A stretch of 64,000 nt of DNA from Paenibacillus sp. DMB20 (lineage in GTDB: Bacteria > Bacillota > Bacilli > Paenibacillales > Paenibacillaceae), in NCBI RefSeq assembly GCF_000987955.1, contig NZ_LAZU01000051.1, positions 1-64,000 of the forward strand. The letters run 5' to 3'. A program made the position numbers and the translations under genes. The notes beneath the pieces are model-generated. The model was not told the origin of the DNA, made no database searches, and saw only the letters and a program-made list of their open reading frames with translations. Below are positions 56,801-64,000 of this stretch, piece after piece. How positions within the stretch are numbered: the first letter of the stretch is position 1; every line of letters starts with the position of its first letter.

Positions 56801-58577
56801 AGTTGAGCATGTGGCTAACCGGGAGCAGGCGATCCGGTGGAACTGGGGATCGCCGGAGGAGAATAACAGCGTGATCCCGCAGGGCGGTTTTGTCATTTCC
56901 ACGGTGGATCCTTCCGGCGTGCGCACCAAACGCCAGCTTGTGGCGAATGCCTACAACAAGGGAGACCAGGTTCGATCGGCCGTCCTCGGCGGGCTGCTGG
57001 ACGATGATGGGAAGAAGGTTGCGGATAACCGGGTCAAGGTAGAGGGACGCGCTGAAGCGCTCGGTCCCGGAAAGGTTGAAGTGCGGTTTAACGGCCAGAA
57101 GGCCGACGTGAAGACGAACGGGGAATTTTCCGCCGTTATCCCGCTTTCTCCGGGAGCCAATACGGTCGCGTTCGAGGTGTACGTGGATGGGCTGAAAACC
57201 AACGGCAAAACGATCGAGATGACGCGGACGACGGGAGGGGATAACGGAGGCGAACCAGGCAATCCGGGCGGCCCCGGCAATCCCGGGAATCCGGGCAGTC
57301 CCGGTAATCCTGGGAATCCTGGGAACCCTGGAAAGCCGTCCGCTCCCGAACGGATCAAGCTGGCCAAAGAAACTGGTCCGGATGGGCGTACCCTTGTCCG
57401 TGCCGATGTCCAGCTTGAACCGATGCTGCAGGAGCTGGAGAGGTTAGCGAAAGAAAACGCGAAGACGCCCGAGCTGGTTTATGCGGTAAAAGAAGCTTCG
57501 GACACGGTGGAGTTGAGCCTGCCGACCGGCGGATTGCGTACGGCGCTGCAGAAAGTTCCAACCGGGACGCTTGTCTTGGAGACCCTGTCCGGCCGTCTGG
57601 ATTTGCCGCTTGCTTCCTTGAAGGCGGAATTATCGAAGAAACCGGATGCCGAGCTGCTCGTGGTCAGCATCGGCAGGCTTACCGAAGCCGAGGCGTCAGG
57701 TTTGAAGGCCCGGTTGTCCAAGGAGGGCACGGCAAAGCTGCTAGCCTCCGTCAAGGTTCGTTTTGCGCTGAGCAAAGGGCAGAAATCGGAGGAGCTGTCC
57801 CGTTTCAAACAGGGATATGCCGTGCTGACGCTGCCGGTTAACGGAACGGATGAGCCGGGGCATGCCGGGGCCTTCGGATATAGGCTCCCTCAGGATCAGC
57901 TTTCCTTTATTCCGGCTGTCATGTCCGGATCCAAAGAGGGAAGTCTTGCCAAGTTGAGACTGTCCGTCGGCGGAATACTGGCGATTGCGCAGAGGGAGAA
58001 GATTTTTCAGGATCTGAAGGGACACTGGGCCGTCCGGGAGATCGAAGAACTTGCCTCCAAGGGATTGGTCCAAGGGGTAAGTGGAGACGTATTCGCCCCG
58101 AACCGGCCGGTGACCCGGGCGGAGTTTACGTCCCTGCTCGTTCGGGCACTAGGGCTCGACGAAACGGCGTCGAATGAATCCGGGTTCAGCGACGTGCACG
58201 GGGACGACTGGTTTGCCGGAGCGGTCACGGCCGCCGCGGCCTCAGGGCTCATTGACGGCTACCGGAACGGAGAGTTCCGTCCGGACGAAAGCATTACGCG
58301 GGAGCAGATAAGTCTTCTGCTGGCCCGCGGCATGGAATTTGCGGGAGGCAAGCTGGAAACGGGCGGGGCGGCCGCGGAAATTCTGGACCGGTTTAAAGAT
58401 GCCGAAGCCATCGCTTCCTGGTCCGGGCCGGCCGTCGCTGCGGCAGTGCAATCCGGGCTGATGCAGGGGCGCTCTTCCGGTCATTTTGCCCCGGACGCCC
58501 CTTCGACACGCGCCGAAGCAGCTGTCGTGCTGAAGCGATTGTTGCAGCTTGCCGGATATACAAACAACCAGGAATAA
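53864..58577 (+). CDS. S-layer-anchored GHL10-domain protein with triplicated flanking modules, frameshifted
   Basis: A giant exported protein, about 1570 residues. A signal peptide (1-32, ending AVAG) is followed by module X1 (about 55-185), an Ig-like unit (205-290), X2 (300-430), a second Ig-like unit (445-515), a glycosyl-hydrolase-like 10 domain (about 520-930: ILWVDQAANARKF, IVLDVKGVEGFVSYKK, GLKIHAAINDF, VVHDRGRYDNEGADF), X3 (940-1045), a third Ig-like unit (1055-1115), a Gly-Asn-Pro collagen-like linker (1127-1160), a 200-residue domain of unknown type, and three SLH repeats (about 1380-1570: FQDLKGHWAVREIEELASKG). ATG 53864 follows AAAGGTGG. One extra A in the A7 run (55523-55529) breaks it; corrected, AKKAGVTSIVLDV. 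It probably degrades or holds a surface polysaccharide imported by the ABC genes upstream. Confidence 0.9.
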
Positions 58578-58640
58578 GTAAGCCCATTCATCCAATCCTG
58601 TAGGTGCTGAACATCCGGCTTTTGAACACGTACTTAAAAA

Positions 58641-58675
58641 GGCATTCCCCGGATCTTTTCGGACCAGGGAATGCC
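58641..58675. terminator. terminator after the SLH protein
   Basis: GGCATTCCC and GGGAATGCC with A5 before and CTCTTTCTTTT after. Confidence 0.8.
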
Positions 58676-58710
58676 TCTTTCTTTTGGCGGCGGGGATGCG
58701 GCATTAGGGA

Positions 58711-58750
58711 CGGCCGTGCCGACTCATGTATAGGAAGCGACGGCCTTTTT
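58711..58750 (+). terminator. second hairpin with T run
   Basis: GGCCGT and ACGGCC (24-nt loop) followed by TTTTT, 40 bp after the first terminator in the convergent gap. Confidence 0.45.
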
Positions 58751-58830
58751 GAGTCTTTCCCGTCTTTGGTTGCCCTAGGGATCAGCTCCCGGTAGCAGAT
58801 GGCTTCTATCCGCCAGCTGTCTTGCTGCCG

Positions 58831-60405
58831 TCATACCGCGTGAATGGACGGCCACGCGAGCTCGATGCCCTCTTGGCTAAGCCGCCGCTGAAAATCGGTC
58901 ATCTCGGCCTCGTCGTTCCGCACGGCGGAAGGAACAAGACCGCGGTCGAGGCAGTAGCTCGCGCAGTATCCCGCGGACTCCCCGATATTCCACTCTACGG
59001 GATGGAGACGGTAACAGCCGTTCGTGATATGGGTGACCCCGATATTTTTGCAGGCGGCAAGCATATTGGTGACCCGTTTCGGAATGAGGCTGCCGAGCGG
59101 AATTTGAAAGGGCACGGAGGAGATGTCGATGTACGGCTGACCGCCGGTGCTCGGGTGCAGATCGATACGGTAACAACCGATGCCAACCGAATCGCGGAAC
59201 GTCTCCGCCCGCCCGTCCGGACGGCATTCGGCGGCTACGTGCTGTTCAAGCACCGTAAATTCCGCCTGAATCCGTCTGGATTCGCGTATGTACGGATACA
59301 TCGCCAGGCCGTCGCCCGTGCCGACGACATCCGGGCGGAGGCGCAGGCCGGGATAGCCCTGTCCCCCGTCCGGGCGGGGAGCCTCGGTCTGAAGCCAGTA
59401 CAGCAGGGAGAGGCTCAGCTGCTTTGCCCCATGCAAATGGCGGTTTCGTTCCTCATCGCCCACGTCGATGACCGGTCCGAGCCAGTAATCGTTTTGCGGC
59501 CAGTTCACGAGCGTGACGGGGCTGGCGAATAGCCCGTCCCGAAACAGGGAGGGATTCAAAATTTGCCGGTATTCGTACAGCGAAAATTTCCCGAAGCCCG
59601 GGAACAGCTCATAGGAGACGGGCTCCATCGTGGAAGGCTTCACGCCGGTCAGGCTGAGCAGACGATCCGGCCAGAATTCCGGCTTGTAAGCGCGCCAGAA
59701 GGGATACTGCTCCGGTTTGTCGATCGTATGGTCTTCGCCTTCGGCATAATCCAGCGCATAACACCAGGTGAAGCCCTGCATATCCATCGGTTGCGCCTCG
59801 CCATCCACGGCATGAGGCTCGCCCGTTTGGCTTTTGGATTCCGCTCCGGTCACATATTCGATGCCGGCGGCGGGTAGAAGGTCGCCGCACTCTGTGGCGT
59901 CCAGATAAAAGGGCGCGATGAGCTCGGTCAAATCGCCGGTTGCGCTGCATTGAACGATGACGTTCTCGATCCGGTCGCCGGACGTTTCGGCCCTCAGCAA
60001 TTTATGCCGGTACAAAATCATCAATCGTCCGCTGTGGATGTATGGCGCCAGCATTTGCTCCAGCACGGCCAGCGCCGCTCGGGGCTCATGGCAAAGCCTG
60101 CTGACGGTGCCGCCGCCGGGATTCAGCGGAACGCCTCCTCGCCCGTCATCCTTTAAAGGAAAGAAGGTTCTGTAGTACCGGCGCACTCCGTCCCTGAATT
60201 CTCGATAGCTTGACGTGCAGCCGAACGATTCGATCCATGGATGCTCGTCGGGCGGTACCGCCTGGCTGGTCAGCTGGCCGCCGATCCATCCGGTTTCTTC
60301 GGTCATAATGACTCTTTTTCCGGATTTGGCCGCTGCGAGCGCCGCCGCCGTACCGCCGGTTCCGCCCCCGACAATGACGATATCGGCATGCATTTCTTTA
60401 CTCAT
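58831..60405 (-). CDS. FAD-dependent oxidoreductase (xanthan lyase-associated type)
   Basis: A 524-residue flavoprotein of the FAD_oxidored family. The N-terminal Rossmann loop is ADIVIVGGGTGGTAAALAAA, followed by EETGWIGGQLTSQ. A second block, FYLDATECGDLLPAAG, completes FAD binding, and the C-terminus has LLAACKNIGVTHITNGCYRL. No signal peptide is visible, so it is cytoplasmic. Relatives are often annotated beside polysaccharide-use genes, with unknown substrates. RBS AAAGGAGG precedes the start. It is convergent with the SLH protein; a role in oxidising an imported sugar is inference. Confidence 0.87.
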   Translation of the reverse strand: MSKEMHADIVIVGGGTGGTAAALAAAKSGKRVIMTEETGWIGGQLTSQAVPPDEHPWIESFGCTSSYREFRDGVRRYYRTFFPLKDDGRGGVPLNPGGGTVSRLCHEPRAALAVLEQMLAPYIHSGRLMILYRHKLLRAETSGDRIENVIVQCSATGDLTELIAPFYLDATECGDLLPAAGIEYVTGAESKSQTGEPHAVDGEAQPMDMQGFTWCYALDYAEGEDHTIDKPEQYPFWRAYKPEFWPDRLLSLTGVKPSTMEPVSYELFPGFGKFSLYEYRQILNPSLFRDGLFASPVTLVNWPQNDYWLGPVIDVGDEERNRHLHGAKQLSLSLLYWLQTEAPRPDGGQGYPGLRLRPDVVGTGDGLAMYPYIRESRRIQAEFTVLEQHVAAECRPDGRAETFRDSVGIGCYRIDLHPSTGGQPYIDISSVPFQIPLGSLIPKRVTNMLAACKNIGVTHITNGCYRLHPVEWNIGESAGYCASYCLDRGLVPSAVRNDEAEMTDFQRRLSQEGIELAWPSIHAV

Positions 60406-60555
60406 CCGAAAACCTCCTTTTTACCGCTGCGTTCTTAGTCATTGGCAGTGATGGCAGCCGGATTGCAGCCACCAACTCTAGTGTAAAAGGCAAAGCGGTG
60501 GAACAGTACGGCCCGGCGGTGACCTTTTATGGTAATTTGATGCGGAGTTGAGCAT

Positions 60556-60662
60556 AAGAAAACGTCTATCGACGTACTTATCAGAAGACAGACCGCATAT
60601 AGCGGAAGTTTTTCTAGCGAGATATGGAGGAAAACCTCTGGAGTTTATGCTTTCTTATCTCT
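60556..60662 (+). repeat. intergenic repeat family, locus 3 (A-B)
   Basis: One A unit (60556-60615) and one B unit (about 60617-60662) in plus orientation. A is slightly shortened (AAGAAAACG at the left). The rest of 60406-60877, the divergent gap before sstT, shows no gene; TTGACG at 60775-60780 might be part of an sstT promoter but a good -10 is lacking. Confidence 0.88.
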
Positions 60663-60877
60663 TAAAAAACCTCCCGTCCAGGGAAAAAGCTCCGAATGGG
60701 AGACGAGAAGGTCCGTGGTCAGGCCCGGCCGCGAATCTCCTGACGCAAAAACAGCATTAAGGCCATGGTGTTCATTGACGGAATTAAAGGCTGAACCAAT
60801 GTTAGATATTTCCGCTCGTTCACTTCTAATATTCATGATAAACTACTGATGAAAATTCGAAACCAGGGGGAGTATTC

Positions 60878-62110
60878 GTGAAGAGTTTAGTGTTCAAATG
60901 GAATCAAGTCAGCCTGGTCAAGCGCATATTCTTCGGTATCGTCATGGGGATTGTTTTGGCTTTAACGATTCCGGATGCCGCGAAATGGGTCTCGATATTC
61001 GGCACTTTATTCGTAGGCGCTTTAAAGTCGGTTGCCCCCGTATTGGTCTTGCTGATCGTTATGTCTGCCATCTCCATGCATAAACACGGTCATCAAACGA
61101 ATATGAAATCCATTATTGCCTTGTATGGCGTAGGCACATTTATGGCCGGGGTTGTAGGCGTTACGGCAAGTTTTATATTTCCAGTCGACTTATCGCTTGC
61201 AGCCGGCGCCAAAGATTTGACTCCTCCCTCCGGCATTGTGGAAGTACTTAAAACACTATTGTTTAACTTTGTCGACAATCCGGTAAGCGCTCTCATGAAC
61301 GCCAACTATATCGGCATCCTAACTTGGGCTATCCTGCTAGGGATTGCGTTAAGAAAAGCGTCCGATTCCACCAAAACCATGATTTCCAATTTTTCGGATG
61401 CCGTATCGCAAATCGTGAAATGGGTCATCAATTTGGCGCCGTTTGGCATCATGGGCCTTGTTTTTGATTCCATTACAACCAATGGCCTTTCCTCCTTGCT
61501 CGATTACGGAAAATTGCTGCTCATTCTGGTCGGATGCATGTTAGTCGTAGCTTTTATCGTGAATCCTATTATCGTTTTCCTGAATATTCGCAAAAATCCT
61601 TATCCGCTTGTTTTTAAATGCTTAAAGGAAAGTGCGATTACCGCCTTCTTTACCCGCAGTTCAGCGGCAAACATTCCAATCAATATGAACTTGTGCAATA
61701 AACTGGGCTTGGACGCGAATACGTATTCCGTTTCGATCCCCTTAGGCGCTACCATCAATATGGCTGGCGCAGCGGTTACGATTTCTGTATTGACTCTTGC
61801 TGCGGTTCATACCCTCGGCATTCAAGTGGATTTCGGTACGGCGGTGATTCTCACCATCCTATCCGCTATATCTGCTGCAGGTGCCTCGGGTGTTGCCGGA
61901 GGATCGCTCTTGCTCATTCCTCTGGCGTGCAGCTTATTCGGGATTTCCAATGACATTGCGATACAGGTCGTTGCTGTCGGTTTCATTATAGGTGTTTTGC
62001 AGGATTCTTGCGAAACTGCCCTCAATTCATCCTCCGACGTGCTTTTTACGGCAACGGCTGAATATGCTAAGCTGCGCAAGCAGGGCAAGGATTTTTCAAT
62101 TCATTCTTAA
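60878..62110 (+). CDS. sstT: Na+/serine-threonine symporter
   Basis: SstT takes up serine and threonine with sodium. It is a 410-residue dicarboxylate/amino acid:cation symporter family protein with about eight helices and two re-entrant loops: [20 protein letters not shown] is the first substrate-binding block and [20 protein letters not shown] the second. GTG 60878 follows GGGGGA. It is intact. The gene looks more AT-rich than the carbohydrate genes to its left, and inverted copies of the intergenic repeat flank it. Confidence 0.93.
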   Translation: MKSLVFKWNQVSLVKRIFFGIVMGIVLALTIPDAAKWVSIFGTLFVGALKSVAPVLVLLIVMSAISMHKHGHQTNMKSIIALYGVGTFMAGVVGVTASFIFPVDLSLAAGAKDLTPPSGIVEVLKTLLFNFVDNPVSALMNANYIGILTWAILLGIALRKASDSTKTMISNFSDAVSQIVKWVINLAPFGIMGLVFDSITTNGLSSLLDYGKLLLILVGCMLVVAFIVNPIIVFLNIRKNPYPLVFKCLKESAITAFFTRSSAANIPINMNLCNKLGLDANTYSVSIPLGATINMAGAAVTISVLTLAAVHTLGIQVDFGTAVILTILSAISAAGASGVAGGSLLLIPLACSLFGISNDIAIQVVAVGFIIGVLQDSCETALNSSSDVLFTATAEYAKLRKQGKDFSIHS

Positions 62111-62140
62111 TAAAACATTTTAAAAACCATCTCTTAAACT

Positions 62141-62190
62141 GCATCCCCGTTGTTAGGCATGACTAACATTGGAGGTGCGGTTTTTTTTTT
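62141..62190 (+). terminator. sstT terminator
   Basis: GCATCCCCGTTGTTAG pairs with CTAACATTGGAGGTGC (few mismatches), followed by GG and a T10 run. Confidence 0.88.
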
Positions 62191-62306
62191 AGAGATAAGA
62201 ATAGTATAAGCTTCGAAAGACACGGCTTTCCTTATATCGCAAGAAAAAACTTCCGCTAAATGCGGTCTGTCTTCTGAGCAAGTGCGTCGATAGACGTTTT
62301 TTTTTT
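62191..62306 (-). repeat. intergenic repeat family, locus 4 (inverted A-B)
   Basis: A full B-A unit reading on the minus strand: A at 62241-62306 and B at 62191-62240. The hairpin stem CCGC/GCGG is kept while its loop reads ATTTA instead of ATATA. It directly abuts the T run of the sstT terminator. Confidence 0.9.
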
Positions 62307-62737
62307 ATGGCTAAATTTCATTGTAGGCTTGAAAAACGGAAGCAGAATCGGTTATCGGTCAGTTGAGGGAAACAAAAGCTTAAGTGTATATCCCAGGCTC
62401 CAAATCCCAAAAATTTGGTTTATCCTCAAACTTTAAGGGAACAGCCGTCTCCTTACAAAAGACCATGTACTTTTCTTTACATGGATATACAATTCTTTAT
62501 TTCCAAACCATTTTCCGCACACAAATACGTCTTATATAGAGTGCGAAAATATTGCGCAGCTCATCAAATTATGTTGCTTGCCATCCTTTGAGATCCCCCA
62601 TTATCATGAATCCATGCGGAAGCAAGGGCCCGAAAATGCCGCAAACGATGCATATTTTTTATATTCAGCTATATTCCGATGTACGGATCGTGATCGCTTT
62701 TTTAGAATTATTACCCGGGAAAACCTTTCTTCACTTT

Positions 62738-62751
62738 TGAAAGCGCTAGCT
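62738..62751 (+). promoter_or_regulatory. cre-like site 1
   Basis: TGAAAGCGCTAGCT matches the CcpA consensus except for the last base and one W position. Confidence 0.4.
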
Positions 62752-62851
62752 GGGTTGATCTGCGGCATTTCATCGATTTTTTTTAGAGGTCCATATTTCG
62801 GGAGGCTGATGCGCAACACGTTTTTACTCAGCTTCTACGCGACGCTTATCT

Positions 62852-62867
62852 TTGAAAGTGCTTTCAA
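62852..62867 (+). promoter_or_regulatory. cre-like/LacI-type palindrome 2
   Basis: TTGAAAGTGCTTTCAA is a 16-bp near-perfect palindrome, one base from the ideal TGAAAGCGCTTTCA cre, 122 bp before the DUF4855 start. Confidence 0.55.
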
Positions 62868-62988
62868 AATGGTTTGGGCCAGATTTCGTGAAAGGGGGGA
62901 TCAATCAAGCGTTCACCCGAAACAGAAAATAGGTTTACAGGTTTCAGGTATTTCTGTATTCGAGAATAAAAAAAAAGGAGCTGGCTTG

Positions 62989-64000
62989 ATGAATTCGAAT
63001 ATAAAATGGGGATCCGTCCTGATAGCGGCAGTATTGTTGATGGCCCCGGTTTCTGCGGTCCAGGCGAAATCGCCTGTTCCGACCATGACTATCGCGCAGG
63101 AGGGAGATGCAGTGCAGCCGGAAGGGAATGATGCGGGAAAAAATCCACAGGCCGTACCGGATCAACCGACGGATGCTGGTGAACCGTCAGCGGAACAGGC
63201 GCCACAAGCAAGAGACGCAAATCAAGCGGCAGCATCTTCTGCAGTGGAGGAGACGCAATTCCGCAATCTTGCGGCAGGCCTTTCCTATGAATGGTCCGAA
63301 ACTCCGGAAGCATCGCATCCTGACGACGGGCATAAGCTTACGGATGGAAAATACGGTAATTTGGATATGAATGACCCGGCATGGGTAGGGCATCTGCGCG
63401 GAAAAACGCGCGAAGTCGTGTTCGATTTAGGCGAGGAAAAGTCGATCGGAAAGATTACGGCTCATTTTTTCCAGGATTATCCTGAGAACTCGATCCTCGT
63501 GCCGCTGACGGTATCGATGTATGTCTCCGACGATAAGGAGAATTGGGGACTGCTTTCCCATAACGCCACCCAACTGCTCTGGGGGGAAGGTCCGCCTAGA
63601 CAGGAGACCTTTGAATGGGACGGCAACCGGGACGGAATCAAAGGCGGGAATACGGATGGCAAGCTGGCTTATGCCCGTTATGTTAAGGTGACCTTTACGA
63701 TGCATCATTCGCAGTGGGAATACATTGACGAAATCGAAATCATGGGTACGGACGGCAAGGCCGACGGGGCCGTAAAGGTTCCTGCCGAGCAGCCCCATTT
63801 TTTGGAGCCGGGGGAAGCTACAGGCGGTATCCGCAATCTGAATCTGCTGTATAACGGACAGTATGAAAATGGTTTGGGTGATTGGAATAAGGAACGGATT
63901 ATTCCTAACATCAGTTATGTGAATAAAGATGGCGAGCCTACCGATTGGCTTTTTTGACGGCGTTTTTATATCTCGGGCTGGCTTCGCCTGCCGGCCGGGA
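62989..64000 (+). CDS. exported DUF4855-domain protein, N-terminal part
   Basis: The gene runs off the right edge. ATG 62989 follows AAAAGGAG. Residues 1-26 are a signal peptide (ending VQAKS), then a Pro/Gln/Glu-rich linker, then a galactose-binding-like domain (about 85-250: HKLTDGKYGNLD and WVGHLRGKTREVVFDLG and YARYVKVTFTMHHSQWEYIDEIEI), then the start of DUF4855 (IRNLNLLYNGQYE). One extra T in the T6 run (63950-63955) and one extra G at 63959-63960 break the frame; corrected, it reads DWLFDAFLYLGLASPAGR, the DUF4855 hallmark. Likely a cell-surface carbohydrate-active protein under CcpA-like control. Confidence 0.82.

Larger units (their letters stand above)
62307..62988. other. long gene-free leader before the DUF4855 gene
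   Basis: AT-rich DNA with no convincing gene. The DUF4855 frame stays open upstream from 62578 but without an RBS or recognisable protein. Two cre-like palindromes lie inside it (next entries), so it is probably a regulated upstream region. Confidence 0.5.

Noticed and set aside
57241-57345. Possible recombination-generated tandem repeat in the SLH protein gene
   Set aside because: It is simply a Gly-Asn-Pro linker with varied codons, in frame and typical of surface proteins.
1-64000. CRISPR arrays, rRNA, tRNA genes and prophage
   Set aside because: No regularly spaced repeats with unique spacers, no conserved rRNA/tRNA segments and no phage structural genes were seen.

Overview
The window looks like a chromosomal piece from a Paenibacillus-type Firmicute (Bacillota). 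The evidence is gene content: a YesM/YesN-type two-component system next to MsmX-dependent (ATPase-less) sugar ABC genes, a giant S-layer-anchored GHL10 glycosidase-like protein, a DUF4855 exported protein, GlcT with its RAT antiterminator site, strong AGGAGG ribosome binding sites and many intrinsic terminators. I saw no rRNA, tRNA or CRISPR array.

Layout. 0-0.7 kb holds the C-terminal part of an IS110-family transposase. 1-9.2 kb holds a class B penicillin-binding protein, an AI-2E family permease, a polysaccharide deacetylase with a YkoP-like tail, ilvD, a KGG-repeat stress protein and a membrane acyltransferase. 9.4-12.2 kb holds a HAD phosphatase, a sirtuin and an aldo/keto reductase. 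12.2-17.1 kb is an AraC regulator divergent from the Leloir operon galK-galE-galT. 17.2-20.7 kb holds an iron-type alcohol dehydrogenase and the nfeD-floT membrane stress operon behind a textbook SigW promoter. 20.9-26.1 kb is the glucose PTS: glcT, RAT leader, ptsG-ptsH-ptsI. 26.2-31.3 kb has a GH18 chitinase and a type I pullulanase. 31.7-39.6 kb has ctc (L25), an orphan amino-acid binding lipoprotein, LysR, a gutted FMN reductase, a quinone oxidoreductase, a GT2 glycosyltransferase and khtT-khtU. 39.7-44.9 kb carries small membrane/soluble proteins, an AbrB-ABC operon, a nucleotide kinase, an isochorismatase and a Nudix enzyme. 45-60.4 kb is a polysaccharide-sensing and uptake locus: lipoprotein-kinase-regulator, two permeases plus a second lipoprotein, then the SLH-anchored GHL10 protein and a convergent FAD oxidoreductase. 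60.9-64 kb has sstT and the start of a DUF4855 protein.

Two things cut across the window. First, about 29 single-base frameshifts interrupt some 23 otherwise well-conserved genes, mostly in A/T runs of 6-9 bases and mostly as one extra base. This looks like uncorrected homopolymer sequencing error, so I give each gene across its inferred frameshift. Second, a family of about 110-bp structured intergenic repeats occurs at four loci, two of them in inverted orientation around sstT.

Regulatory DNA is unusually readable: a perfect SigW promoter before nfeD-floT, SigB-like promoters before ctc and the KGG protein (the same two gene families that SigB controls in Bacillus subtilis), a cre box and a GTGA-N6-TCAC palindrome lying on the -35 and -10 of the acyltransferase promoter, a palindrome inside the HAD promoter spacer, three 9-bp operator-like repeats on the AbrB-ABC promoter, and a RAT site before ptsG.
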